64,000 bases of DNA from Chamaecyparis obtusa (GCA_027943335.1 BSBK01002084.1:121001-185000), one strand, 5' to 3'; shown: positions 9,771-22,446, counted from the first letter of the stretch. Notes: generated by a model from the sequence alone, not told the origin. Translations and numbers: made by a program.

Positions 9771-10379
9771 AATTCATACTCATAGGATTTCAATTTTAAC
9801 ATTCTTTGTTTATTTGTTTTGAAATGAGCTTGAGGGAGAATCAAAGTGGAGGGTTGAAGGTTTATGGGGTCAGAGGAATTCCAGAGGATGGAGATTCTGA
9901 TGATGAAGAGGATGATAATGAAGATCAAATCTTGGTTTCTTGTAGACCACACTGGTTTTATCCAGTTCTTGCAAACTATAGTGATTTTGTTTGGTTTTTG
10001 TGGCCTTCGTTGGGCATTAGTGGGTGTTTTTTGGCCCTATGTTGCACTTGCGACAACTACCTTCTTTACGGCTTCGTCTATGCTTAGTGATTTTGATATG
10101 CCTACGCAATATGGTGTTCACATTATTAGGGTGAACCTCTCCTTCAATGATTGTGTTTTAAAGTTATTGGGTGTGTTCATAGATTCTATGTTGGCCAGGT
10201 AGATTTTGTTGTTCAATGATTGGGGTATTCCTATGCCCTAGTTGATTTTGGTCAATGTGGATTTGTTGTGCCGTGCATTGAAGTTTTTATAGGTCACTAA
10301 TACATTTGGGGTTAATTTCCAATGACCATTTTTTATGGCTATGGTATTTCTTTTGCTCCGTCAGATTTTACAACGGGAA
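9771..10379. other. Unassigned T/G-rich stretch with short acidic frame
   Basis: No recognisable domain. A plus-strand frame at 9806-10087 has an acidic run (EDGDSDDEEDDNEDQ) followed by a hydrophobic, tryptophan- and cysteine-rich tail. The DNA from about 9950 to 10330 is strongly T- and G-biased on the plus strand, like 50290-50890 and 53369-54660. Probably a decayed repeat. Confidence 0.4.
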
Positions 10380-10476
10380 TTTTTTTTTTAAACATTGCCC
10401 ATATTCATCGTAGCTATGATGCTATATGAGGACGTTGGAATGCCGACAACAAAAGCAATGTTTAAAAAAAAAAAAA
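10380..10476. repeat. Inverted repeat with poly(T)/poly(A) arms
   Basis: Arms at 10380-10398 and 10455-10476 are perfect complements over 19 bases (T-run plus AAACATTGC against GCAATGTTT plus A-run) around a 56-nt loop. May be a small foldback element; no target duplication identified. Confidence 0.6.
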
Positions 10477-10540
10477 CTAATGTACGTGGGTTCATTATAA
10501 TACATGAACATAGTCAAAAACTTGGTCGGAGTAGTCGACA

Positions 10541-10665
10541 CATTTGGTATGCATTTGGAGCCATAATATTGATCGATATTCATTTGGTATGCATTTGGAG
10601 CCTTCAAAATATTTTCTTCACTATCTGAAGGTATACATTTGGAGCCATAGTACTAATTGATATTC
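10541..10665 (+). repeat. Short repeat around GGTATGCATTTGGAGCC
   Basis: The motif CATTTGGTATGCATTTGGAG occurs at 10541 and 10581 (40-bp period); a third diverged copy with the following ATTGATATT part starts near 10630. No gene is associated. Confidence 0.7.
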
Positions 10666-11341
10666 TCTATGCCATTCTGAAGGTTTTGACTTTGTTGTAT
10701 TTTTTGGCAACGACCTTTATCCATTGATTTTGAAGATGAAAATGAAAGGAACACCCATATCATTACTTCTCTTTTGTATACCTTTAAATGTTGTCTTATT
10801 CATGGTGCAAATATAATGATGTCAAGATCATATTTTTTAGAGAATCTTGTCTCAATAAAAAGGAAATAAAAGAAACCACTAAATTAAGAGCTACGGTTAT
10901 AAATGAAAATGCCCAAATTTCTCCATGAAAGAAGAAACCCTCAAGGTTTTACAGGGTAAATATTAAATGTAATGTAAGAGTTTGTACATGGGTTCATTAT
11001 AATATTGTATTGAGCCAAGCTTCACTAACTATGCTCAATCATGCCCTAACTTATTTTGTTGAACCATAGCTTGTAGATCTTATGTCATATGTTGATATTA
11101 TGACATTTATTTTGGTGTCTTCAAAAGGTGAGGGCACTCAGAAAGGGAAAATCTACCAAGGGATAATGACTATAAGTGATTTTCCCCCACATTTAGAAAT
11201 CTTGTTGCAAGTATAGTGATTTAGACTCTATTTGTTCCCATCGAGGTGTTGCATGCTATATTCTATTTAATTTGAGCCAATGTCCCATTGACAAACCCAT
11301 GTACTTAGTAATGATGGCACAAGAATGCAATGAGAAGGTTT
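10666..11341. other. AT-rich intergenic stretch
   Basis: No coding region, RNA gene or element boundary recognised in this 0.68-kb segment. Confidence 0.5.
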
Positions 11342-12657
11342 TGGACTAAATATGGAAAGATGAGTACTGAGAGGGGAGGGGTGAATCAGTACTGCAAAAT
11401 ACTTTTAACTATCCTTTTTAACCATTCATTGAATTCACAACTTTGCATGCATCACATAAAACATATAAAGCATTAAAAATAAACATAAATCATAACACAT
11501 TCATTTTGGTATCGTGAAAATCCTTGTTAGAGGATAAAAACTGTGGTGGGGATGACACCCACAAAACATAACTACTATAGTAAAAAGTTTTCTCAGTTAG
11601 AGCTACACTATTAGCTATTTCTGATAGCTTACCTTGTTAAGAGTATTAACCTGTTAAGAGTCTAAAGACTAGTTAAGTCTACCTTGCTGAAGGTTTTTAC
11701 AATTATAATCTAATAATTGTACCTTGTTAAAGGATTTACAATGTAATATATGTTAGGATATGCTCGATTAAGAGACTTTACAATTTTGATTACAAACTTA
11801 ATCAGTAAAAAATATGTCTTTAGTACTTGCATCAATCATATGCTTATCAGACTCAATGTGTTCATTAATTGATTACCTCATGTTGTGCTTTACTCACAAT
11901 ATCAATTATGTACTCAATAGATTCAACTCTAAATCACAATTACTCTCTTCTCTTTACTGCTCTGTTACTTAGTGGCTTCTCTGCTCATCACCTTTTTTCT
12001 ACAATTTATTCTTCACACGTGCACTCTCTCATACTCTCTTTGTGATCTTCACAATCTGATCCATTTATACACAATTCTAGAAGTGGTGCAAATGTTCTAG
12101 ATTTATCTCCTTAAGAGGAGCTAGCATTGGTTACTCCTCCAATGCATATATCACATTTAATTCTTATTGGTAGATCTCACCTTGTAATCAAACATAATCA
12201 TTATGTTTAAATCTCCAACACCTTGAGTTCCTTTTCCTTTACTGAAACATACTATGCTCTTTACTGAATAACTTTTCCCTCTTTACCAATTGACTTTTCC
12301 TGCTCAATAGCCAAAATAGTTTTGCCTACCAACTTGACAAATCTTCATTACCATGCTTTATTGACTTAACATAATCATATGTTAGATAGAAAAAAATTAT
12401 ATTAACATAATCTTAGCATTGTACGATCTGTATCAGTTGCCCATTTAAGTTCTATAACATTACAATATCTCATTTCTTCTTCTCCTTAACTCATTCAACT
12501 TTACATCATATACCAAATGATATGGCAACATAATATAAACCAGAAATCAATTGCTTGACATCAATGAAAATACAATAACTGATCTAACCTTTCTATTATC
12601 TTGTATTCCTCTGTTCTTGGTCGGTCTTCATCATCATCACCATCAGTTATAGTAACA
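11342..12657 (-). repeat. Ty1/copia 3' LTR (related to copia-2 family)
   Basis: A 1.3-kb LTR beginning TGGACTAAATATGG and ending GTAACA on the plus strand. Near its start it has the GAGAGGGGAGGGGTGAATCAG signature and then several CTTGTTAGAGG or CCTTGTTAAGAG motifs, as in the copia-1 and copia-2 LTRs. A polypurine tract on the minus strand (12658-12672) abuts its right end, marking it as the 3' LTR of a minus-strand element. The coding interior is missing and no target duplication was found. Confidence 0.7.
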
Positions 12658-12672
12658 ATCTCCCTCTTTGGC
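12658..12672 (-). other. Copia polypurine tract
   Basis: The minus strand reads GCCAAAGAGGGAGAT directly before the LTR, the same tract that precedes the copia-2 3' LTR (43373-43388). It primes plus-strand DNA synthesis during reverse transcription. Confidence 0.7.
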
Positions 12673-13160
12673 ATTGGTGGAAACACTAACAATATTCAGT
12701 TTTCAATTGATGATGGTACCATTTACTATCATTCTTATACTCCCTTTGAGTTGTAACTTCTCCTTTGTTGTACTTGATCTTCTTCTGTACATATTCTCCC
12801 TCTTTCAATAAAAATCATCTTCTTCAATAGATCTTCATATTGTCCCTCTTTGACAACATCTTTTTCTGATCTTCTTTATTCTCCTATATGTAATTAGTGC
12901 ATCAACAATATTATCCCTTACTAATCAATTGACTTATTCTCTCTCTTTGACAGCAATGCCAAAGACATATAAACTGATCTAACCTTTCTACTATCTTGTA
13001 TTCCTCTGATCTTGGTCAATCTTCATCATCATCACCATCAGTTATAGTAATAGAGACTCTATTTGATTCATGGATTTAGTCTACTCACCACCATCTGCAT
13101 TGCTTATTCACTTACTCAACACCTATTAAGACCTAATCCTCTCTCAGATCTAAACGCCTG
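12673..13160 (-). other. Copia 3' untranslated remnant with LTR-end duplication
   Basis: Non-coding pyrimidine-rich DNA with repeated CTCCCTCTTTGAC-like phrases, as in the 3' untranslated regions of the other copia copies. About 80 bp at 12974-13053 repeats the last 80 bp of the LTR (12577-12655) with a few changes, suggesting a rearranged or tandem LTR end. Confidence 0.5.
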
Positions 13161-16100
13161 ATGTTGAGCCATGAGGAGAAATTGGATCCTCATAGTGGGG
13201 TCATGCAGGTCAAGGGATTGCCACTAATAAAGAAAAAGAGGGTGTTTATGCAGTCTCAAAGTCAACTCCTTGGCCCACCTGTGACATTTCTCATTGATTT
13301 TGGCTTGGAATACCTATTCAACCTCAAATTTTCTACATGTAAAAGTAACTATTGTATATTTAATCAATCTAATTTTTCTCATTTTCCCACATATGTGAAT
13401 CAATTTCAATTTTTTTTAAATCATTAAATGTTCTATGCTAGAAATGTTAAAGTAGAGCAATTAGCAGGTTGTTATTAAAATAATTGTAGTTTCAACCTTT
13501 TCAGTATTATAGAACAGTCCAAAGTTCCAAACTGGACTATGAGAAATAACGCAGAACCACCATACATTTTACCAATTATTTGACTTATAACCTTTATAGA
13601 TTTTAGATTTAGTTGAGCTACAAAAAATAATTTTGGCAGCATTTCACTACTTCTCCACTTGTTTTATGGATTTTGAATCTATTTTTTGTTAAAATTGTGT
13701 TACCTATTGACAAATAATCTGAAACAATGTCTAATTTTTTCTCCACAAGCTCCAACCTTACCAATTGTATATATAAACTAACAATTGTACCATTTACACC
13801 AATATGTTATTTGATAAATTCTTTGAATATCAAGTATTCATTTTAAGATTTAGGTTAATAGAATCTTTTTTCATTACTTTTCACGTTTGAAGGTTACAAG
13901 AATGAGTGCAACTTTGCACAAAATTATTGCATGTGTCAACATTTAATTAAATTAAAACATTCTCTCAAAATAGGCACAAAATTGAATTGGAATTTGCATG
14001 GGCATTTCCCCACTTTGACTTGTATGTGAATCCTAGAAAAGAAGAAAGAAATGAAAGATAATTGCATTTTTTGTTGTTGGCTTTAACTGATCAAACATAA
14101 CCAATATTTCTTGCTTTCAAAAAAATTAGAATGAGAGAAATGATAATAAAATTGAACTTTTTCAACTACCAAACAAATTTCATTTTGCTGAAAATGGCCA
14201 TTTTGTGACAATTTTGGCCACACTATACATTGATGTTAAATTGACTATTAATCTATTCTATTTTTTACCTATGGTGGCAATCATTAGGATGGTAAGGCAT
14301 AAAATATGTAGAGAAGTATAATCACATACAAACTTTTTCTATTTTGAAAATGTTGTCTATGCTCATCCACCATGACAAATTTTCTCCTTAATTGTGCCAT
14401 ATCTGTAAGCCATATCTTCAATTAAAGGAATTTTGAAAAATCACTATATAGACAAATAAAGATGTACTATCCCTTAATGTAATTTGTTTATCTCATAATA
14501 TTACTTAACTTGTTTGTTGTTGGCAACATTCTCATTAATAGAAATAAGCCCTTGGAATGTTGAATAATTTTAATTTGACATATAAAGCAACAAGGTCCAC
14601 GTACTATTTTGTAAGATCATAGGGACAAGTAATCATTAAGTACACTTTAGAGCATTCATCGGGCACAAAAGGGCTACAGAGTTGGAGAGTTTTTTATGCA
14701 CAGGATCATGCTGCTTAGTTGACAAAATCAGTGTCTCCTTTTCAAATTTAACACCAAACTAAGTTGAAACCACACTAACCATATAATGCCAAATTTATGG
14801 ATGAATATCTTCTTCAATCTATTTTATTTACTTATGTTGTTATTTATATTATATTATTATCTTCTTTAAACTAAACTGAAACCACACTAACCTTGCTTCT
14901 AGTAAGGTTGCAAGTTATTTCTCATGTTCTTTCTCCATACGCCAAAACCTTTGAAACAAAGAAGATTGATTAGTTTTTAATGACAAGGGTCAAATTTGAA
15001 TACAAATACAAAGTTTCAAAGCAAATTACTTTTGAATACTATAATTTTTAAAATTAGAAAGTTTATGAATTGACTTCTAAACTACTAAAAATAATGCCAT
15101 TATTATGAAGAGCATAATTTTTTTCCTTTTTGTAGTGTAGCTTTTTAACTCCACATTCTATTTCTCTTGCCCTGTTCTTGTAAATTTTTAAAGAACCCTT
15201 TCCCTAATTTCATTCACCAAGGGCTAGGTGAATCCCACAGTGGATTTACAAGTTAGGGGCACATCTCTGCAAGACCTTAAGGAAAAGAGGGTTTCTAGAC
15301 CAGTCCAACAAAAACAATGAATATCTTCCTTTATCTTCCACCAAAACAATTCAAACCAATTGGATTAGAAGTGCACAAGACCATCTACTTTCCAAAAATG
15401 AAGAAAAAAATAATTTCTCAATCACAGTTTGATCGTACAGTATGAATATCAGGGATAATTTCAAGAAAAATAGTATTTTTTTACTTCAACTTGCCACTAC
15501 AATTTTCAAACATGATCATCTCTTGTCAAATTTGACATTCATGGACATATATGCCTCCAATCCGATGTGCATAACTAATTTTCAAACCTTTTGGTCCATT
15601 GGGGAGGGTGTAACTAAATTGCATTTAAAAGTTGCAAAAGTTGCTAAGCAACTTTTGTAATTAGCAACTTTTGCAACTTTGGTAACATTTTTTGTGAATT
15701 TATTTTCCTTTACTACCTAGGACCTCTTAAGACCTTAAATGAATGCATTTCCACTCAAGACAAACTAAGACACCTAAAAACAACAAAAATAATCATGACT
15801 AGACCCTTTGACCAAGTTTGACCCCAAGGTTTATAAGAGCAACTTGTGTTAACTGACCTTACAATTAGGTCCTATATTAGATCCAATGATCCTTAAGGCA
15901 TCTAAGGCTTATCAAAACCCTATTTGATTTCATCTTTGGAGGGGTGCTCATTCACCACTATACTTTTCTTTATGGTTTCTTTCTCAACCTAGCTCTTATT
16001 TGTTTGTAATATACTTTTCAAATGATGTCCTTAATCTCATTACTCTTATTGATGAGAGGAGTAATGTTGATTTTATTTGTCAATATTTATAGTGGCATTC

Positions 16101-16243
16101 ATGAATCAAATCATACAATAAAAAATTTCATTCAATCAAATAGAAATGGAGACCAAATTAATATAAGATCCCTTCCTTAGTTATTAACGAAGCAACAAAA
16201 CAATGCTATAAAAGAAGTCATACAAAAAATTTGATTTCCCATA
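13161..16243. other. AT-rich intergenic region without recognised gene
   Basis: Three kilobases of AT-rich DNA. Short open frames (for example 13161-13427 and 15442-15660) match no family I recognise. The only structured item is the hairpin at 15628-15680. Confidence 0.5.
15628..15680. repeat. Perfect 20-bp inverted repeat
   Basis: Arms 15628-15647 and 15661-15680 are exact reverse complements with a 13-nt loop. The loop itself contains GCAACTTTTG, which can pair with the left arm, so two alternative hairpins are possible. Confidence 0.85.
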
Positions 16244-17435
16244 GGATTTTCTATGAACGTAAACAATCTCATATCAAAGAAAAGTGAATTTGGGCCCGAG
16301 ATGAAAATGCATGATTGGCATACCTTTATTAAGGTAATTCATGCTCTTCTGTATTTACTATATATTTGTAAACTGTATGTACTTTTCATTGTATTATGTT
16401 AGAAAACAATGAAAAGATCATTTTATACCTGTTACAGTACATTCTACCTCTATCTCTCCCAAACCACTTCGACAATAATGTCAAGCAAGTCATATATGAT
16501 CTTGGAAAATACATGAGGTAAGTAGTGATATTTTTTCAATTTGTTGTATAGATATTATATTTGTGATTTATTTTACTTGTTATGTAATATATTGTATATT
16601 ATTTTGTAAAGTTTCATTTATATAATTTTGCATCTTGAATCTCTGATAGGTGGTTGTCATCTAAAAAAATCCATAAAGAAGATATAAAATATTGGAAGAG
16701 AAAAATTCCTCATCTAATGTGTGAAATGCAAAAGTGTCTACCTTCAACTTTTTTCAATTCATAAGAACACTACCTCATGCACCAAGTTGAGGAGAAGTGT
16801 TCTTCCAATTGGGAAGGTAATGAGAGTAAGTATATCATTGGTTGATAAGTTTGATAAGTTGATGAACATATGATGAATCTTGGAATTCACTCTTGTTCGA
16901 TGCTTCAAACCTATCAAATCGTGAATCAGGTTTAGGATGCCAAAGAGAGAATGAGAGATCAATAAAGTCCTGATCTACAAAATTGAGTGGTATACCCAAA
17001 CTGTGCAAAGAACAGCCTTTTGTATCCCCAATTCTATAGAAGTTTTTTTGCATCGTTTGGGTTATACCGCTCAATTATGAGTTCCCAAGGATTCTGATTT
17101 ATATGTAAGGGGTGTACATGTTGGTGAAGTATCAAACCATTGGTTTGATCCTTGTGTACTAAATTATGTAAGGGGTAAGCATATTTTTTTAAAAGCACTG
17201 ATAGATCATAAGATTTCTGACAAAAGTCCAAATGTGCATCACAGTAGTGGAGGTATTCATTTTCTATTCAACTTTTTAATGTAGTTATTAATACAATTAA
17301 ATACTTAAATTTAAATTAGTGTATTAATTAATGTAACCTTTTTTGTTAATATTTTAGAGCATGTAGTTGGTGATGACCAAGTGGAGTATGATCCAGGTAG
17401 AAAACATCAGGAACGAAATGTTCCCCCATCAAGTA
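16244..17435 (+). pseudogene. CACTA-type transposase relic with DUF4218, three exons
   Basis: Exon 1 (to 16333) reads GFSMNVNN and EFGPEMKMHDWHTFIK, corresponding to the family motif in which a conserved H-D precedes the DUF4218 domain of plant TNP2-like transposases. An intron with GT...AG ends (16334-16437) is followed by exon 2 (16438-16517): YILPLSLPNHFDNNVKQV, then IYDLGKYMR. A second intron (16518-16649, GTAAGT...AG) is in phase with exon 3: WLSSKKIHKEDIKYWKRKI, then PHLMCEMQKCLPSTFF. A stop at 16762-16764 breaks the frame. Further conserved-looking pieces follow: SNHWFDPCVLNYVRG near 17140 and, after another possible intron, an acidic segment EHVVGDDQVEYDPG near 17359. Terminal inverted repeats were not found. 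The family call rests on motif memory. Confidence 0.6.
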
Positions 17436-17593
17436 AAGAGGACCAATGTTATTCCTTTAAACAAATTTAATTGCAATTGGTGTATTAATAAATGTTGATG
17501 AATGTTATGAGATAATGAATGGATGTTATATTTTACTAATAGATGAAAGAATGAATGAATGCTATATGTTAATGAGGAATTTAGAGTGATGTT

Positions 17594-17610
17594 GGGGGGG
17601 GGGGGGGGGG
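17594..17610 (+). repeat. Poly(G) run of 17
   Basis: An uninterrupted run of 17 G in an AT-rich context; its exact length is prone to sequencing error. Confidence 0.9.
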
Positions 17611-18130
17611 TGGCAAATGAGCTTCCACCTACATGTAGTTGGCCCTATTAAGTAGAGAATATTAAACTATTCTCGAAACAAAGAAAATCTCAATAAGATA
17701 ACACACTCTTCAATATTTCATTATGTTGCACAATTAATCTTATTGAATAATATATATTGAATATTAATTGTAGGGTCTAACAAAGTCAACACAAACAACA
17801 ACAACAACACCACAAGTTGTTGGGTATAATGAAATCCTATATTGTCTTGTATGTACACTAACACTATGAGTTGCTTCTAGTGTTGATATCCGTGGCACAA
17901 CTACAAAAGTTATGAATATGCCTCATCCTTGTAAGTTTTTTTATTAGTTGACATTTTCTTAAGCATTTTTTAATTTGGCACTCTAATTTTTTGGAGACTT
18001 ATGAAGTTTCATTATGAAGATCGGATGAATGTTTTGAATCCATTTTACTGGTATATTTGTAAGCCAATCAACTCTTTATTGGTAAGCTTGTCTCTTCTTG
18101 TTAAGTGTACCACTCATTTTTATGAGAAAG
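17611..18130. other. AT-rich stretch without recognised gene
   Basis: Contains a short CAA-rich stretch (17783-17812) following a possible splice acceptor TTGTAG at 17770-17775. No domain recognised. Confidence 0.4.
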
Positions 18131-18920
18131 TGGTTCATGTGAACTACTACTAATGAAATATGGATCAACTAATTTGACCCAAAACTACACAATAAATCCT
18201 ACTAAACAGTCATTTTATTTAGAAAATAAGAATGTTCAACTTGTTTATGCGGCTATCCCATGATATATAGTACCATACAATGAGTCCTACTAAACAACCA
18301 TCTTCTTTGGAAAATAAGAATGCTCAACTTGTTCATGTGGTTGTCCTATGAGATATAGTATCATTCATTCTCTTGATAAATTGGTTCATGTAAACTTCTA
18401 CTCATGAAATATGGATCAACTAATTTGACCCAAAAACTACACAATGAATCCTACAAAACACCCATCTTCTTAGGAAAATGAGAATGTTTAACTTATTTAT
18501 GTGGTTTTCCCTATGATATATAGTAAATGAAGATAGGTTTATGTTCAATATAATTTCTTTTAAATTTTCTAATCTTACAATGAAATAGACAATAACATTT
18601 TTTTTACGTTAGCAAAGATTTTTCAAATAGGTATCTTAAGTGAGTTTGATCTTGAAGGAAACTCCATCATTAAGACTATTTGAATAAGAATCATATTAGA
18701 ATGAGTGATCAAACTCTCAATACTTCATCCTTATAAACATTATTTAAATGTAATAAATCTTAAGTCGTGTGATTTTACATGAACTACAACCCATGAAATA
18801 TAGATTCACTAATTTGATCTAAAAAGTATAGAATGAATCCTACTAAACAACCTTGGGAATATTAGAATGTTCAACTTGTTTATGCAGTTGAAATTCTTTG
18901 TCTTTCCCATACTATATATA
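18131..18920 (+). repeat. Dispersed 145-bp repeat, four copies
   Basis: Copies at about 18131-18271, 18272-18364 (5' truncated), 18381-18525 and 18776-18920. Shared phrases in order: GGTTCATGTGAACTACTAC, GAAATATGGATCAACTAATT, AATCCTACTAAACA, AATAAGAATGTTCAACTTG and ATGATATATAGTA. The last copy is the most diverged. Confidence 0.8.
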
Positions 18921-20109
18921 AAAGGGAGGTGGATTTGGCCCTTGTTTCATTAATGAACCCATTGACCTCTATTTTTCAAACCAACATAAAGCTATTCTAC
19001 TTCTTTTGATTTTTCTTGAATTAAAATTGAAAATACAACTTAAGGCTATTTAAGCTATTTCCCCACCTTCTACATGTTTTAGTTTAGGGGTTTAGAGTAG
19101 ATTAGCCTTTCATGTTTATGATTAACATATTTCTAAACTAGGGTATGTATGTTTTGTCTAGTTTCCTGGTTCAATTGTCTTATAGCAGTGAACTTTTTGA
19201 GTGGTCTCAAGACATGTGCAGAGATAGAAGAGTACATGCAATGTAATGATGCACCCACTAATCCTATGGATACCATGATCTATACTACTATGATGAGTTT
19301 TCTAGCCTTTTCTATTCATTATCAGTGAACTGTTATAGAGGAAAAGTAGTTATATCTTAATATGTTGTAGGAAATTGAGGGTCAGACAAGAAAAAAACTT
19401 GGGCGCGGAAGAAAAAACTCAAGCCTTGCCAGTATGTAACCAAAAAAACAATCACCAAAAGTACAGGTGGAAATGACCTAATGCTGCAATATACTCCTTG
19501 TAATTGTTAATCTTCTTATGGAAATGGATGTTCTTGTTTACAAAAAGGAACATACTATGAAAAGTATTACGGGTAAGATGAATTTAATTATGTTTTATGG
19601 GTTAATTTTTTTGTAGGATCCAGTATTAAAATTATGTGTATGGCGTTTATTTCAAGTAAAATAGTGGGCATTCCTTTGTCTTATATATTTGTAATGTTGG
19701 ATTTGCAGGTGCTCATTTCACTTAGGACTCCTTTCTTTGAACCCTCTATCCCTTGTCACCAACTCCCTAGACACTTCTAGACTTCCTTGGGCTCTATCTA
19801 CTCACTCTCCCTTCACTATTCTATTTAAAAACAATCTTTGAAACCAAAAAAAATCAAAATACCTTTCACTGTCCTATGAGATAGTCACACCATACATCTA
19901 ACAAATTCATTTGGATACAAATTATTTTCTAACAAACCCTCTTTGAAGACCATCAAGTCACTTGGTCTATGCCTACCAACACAAACACACAATTATTTAC
20001 AAACAATCTAATAATCTTGTTGTTACTATCCCACAACACAATATTTTGTCCTTAGTACACTTAACAAACCCATTCCTAGGATCAACCTTGCACTGATGGT
20101 TCTTGATCT
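18921..20109. other. Intergenic region, no supported gene
   Basis: AT-rich. A lysine-rich frame near 19390-19470 (KKKTWARKKKLKP) follows a possible splice acceptor (GTTGTAG at 19364-19370), but no family match is apparent. Nothing else recognised. Confidence 0.4.
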
Positions 20110-20209
20110 CTATCATCATTCATAAGTCCTTTGCGTACACACTTGGACCTGTCCACGGACCCTTAAAAATCATAGTGTGTATGCAAAGGACTTTTGAATG
20201 ATGATAGAA
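20110..20209. repeat. Long hairpin, 34-bp arms
   Basis: Arms 20110-20143 and 20176-20209 pair over 34 bases with two mismatches around a 32-nt loop that itself contains GTCCACGGAC. The size and near-perfect stem resemble a small foldback transposon (MITE) or a young microRNA-like precursor; no evidence of transcription. Confidence 0.8.
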
Positions 20210-22446
20210 ATATATCCATGTTAGGGTCCTCCTTGTAGCAATAGTTTTTTTTATGGTGGTTTTAGATCAACTAGGATTTATCACAAAATCATAAATATTT
20301 CAAGGGAGCTAGAATAAAATGTACCATGAAATAGAACAAAGCCTTGATGGACAAATTATTTTGGATAATTTTCAAGAACCATTCTTTTTAATGGTTTCAA
20401 GTGCTTCAAATGAACTTCTTGGATTTCATGAATCCAAATGATCTCGGGATGACAATTGATCATAGAAGAAATCACTCTAGTCCTAAAAAATAAGAAAAAC
20501 TCTAGTCATTGAAGGAAGAACAGGGGAGCTTCCCTACCAAATTCGGCATACGATTGTTAAACAATATTTTTAGGTGAGGATCATTGCATCCATTTGAGGT
20601 TGTATGAAGCAATTCTTGGCTTGGACCATTGCATCCAAAAGAGGTTTTCTTTTAAATATCCACTAGCTCAATAATAAACACCATACCTAGGAGATGGGAG
20701 AACTATTTTCTAGGCATATTTCTGTGTGCTAGCAGAAAGCATATTTAAATTTACAAGGTATTCTACTTTGTTTAAATTTAATTCTTGATATGAAATCACA
20801 GTTCTATTTACCTTGTATCTGAAGGCTCTATTTATTCATATTTTTATGTCAATGTAGGTCTTGTCCATGAAATTGGTAACAGTGAATTCAAAGCTTGGCT
20901 TTAGCATCGGCAATTTTTTTTTTCAAAATGGTAAATATTTTATTTGATGAAATACATATATATTGCATTTAAGGTTTTCTGAAGATATCTTGAGCTGAAA
21001 TTTATTGCAAATTGTTATTTGTGCAAAAATGTGTGGAAGCTTCATATGAAAGCAAATGTCTCCTCCATTCTTTCATCTAAACAAGTCCAAACATGTTGCA
21101 TTGCAGGTAAGACTAAATCTAGGATCAAAATCCTATTTGTTGTGAGATCTTTCGAATCAGAAGAAATGATTGATGGTGCAAATTTTGAGGTAATTATCTT
21201 GTACTTTGGCCCTTTAATCATCAAAGTATTCTTTAATCTTGAAATTTTATTGGCCTTATATTTTATTTTTTAAAGAATTAAAGTCTATCTTATTTCACAA
21301 TTCTATTGTATTTATTTATTGGGGTAGTTTTCACTTCTCTTAACCTTTGTCTTTGTCAAACATCACCCTTCTTACATTTTTGACAAAAAAACATTGGAAC
21401 CGACAGAGGAAGTCATCTTCAGGGGAACTCCCTAATATGTACAATGTTGTTCCATAGGGATGCATTACCCCCTAAAAATCAGAAGTCTTTAGGATGAGGA
21501 CATCCCTGAGATGTAAGGATTCTAGGAAAATGTTATACCATTGATACCATATTTTTTGTGGACACTTCAAGGACATCTCCCTCAAAGAATGGATGTTTTC
21601 AAGACATCCCCATATTTTGTAAACTCCACAAATAATTTGGAATGTCCTCAACACGCCTAGGCAATGTCGTCAAGTCTCCCAAGTGCACTAGAGATGCCTA
21701 GGTGATATCTATAGATTGAGTCACAAATATAGAATGCATAGTAGGAGTAGCCTTGAATTTATATAGGTAATTCTCCTCTTCCTATGACTACAGTTTGGTA
21801 ATCTTGCTTATTATCTATAATACAACATTTTCCTTCATTGAATTTAATGTTTAGATACTTTATTATCATATGATACATAGACAAAAGATATTTCCTAAGT
21901 ACATGAACATATAGACCATTTGCTAATTTCTTTATTTCACCATTCAACATTTCTATTGGAATAAATCTCTTTCCCTAAGAGATTGCAAGGAGAGTTCGGG
22001 ACATAATTATGTATGTAGTATTGTGAAAATAGTGTGCCCCTCGAAGGCTTATGTGGTTTTGAAGGATTCCATGGCTTTGGGACATCATTAGGTGTGTAGT
22101 ATTGTGAAAATCCACTTTGCACTATGATAGGGAATGCACCGGGGGTGCCACCCCAAGACCCCCACTTGCTTCCACCCTAATCGCCCTATCACTATCGCCC
22201 CATGCCCACCCCTATCTTGAGATTCATGCATGGAATATATAATGTGGGATTACCACATTGCAAGAATGTGGTGGATTGCCACTTTTGCTTCCATTGCAAG
22301 CCTCTCCTTTGCATACACACTTGAGCGGTAGACAATCATATAAATTCACCTCTACATGCTTCCTAGTCAATCTCACAAGTTGGATTCACAACCCTTTTGT
22401 TTTGTATTATTTTAAAAAATAAATAAAAATTTGTCGTCAAAACTCC
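20210..22446. other. AT-rich intergenic region
   Basis: No gene recognised. Minor features: GGACCATTGCATCCAAAAGAGG-like phrases repeated near 20580-20645, a small cluster of GACATC phrases near 21500-21600 and a C-rich patch at 22140-22215. The short frames at 21019-21273, 21472-21654 and 22412-22672 have no recognisable content. Confidence 0.5.

Noticed and set aside
21019..21273. An 84-codon plus-strand frame as a small gene
   Set aside because: AT-rich context, no domain, no promoter or splice evidence, and an overlapping frame on the other strand.
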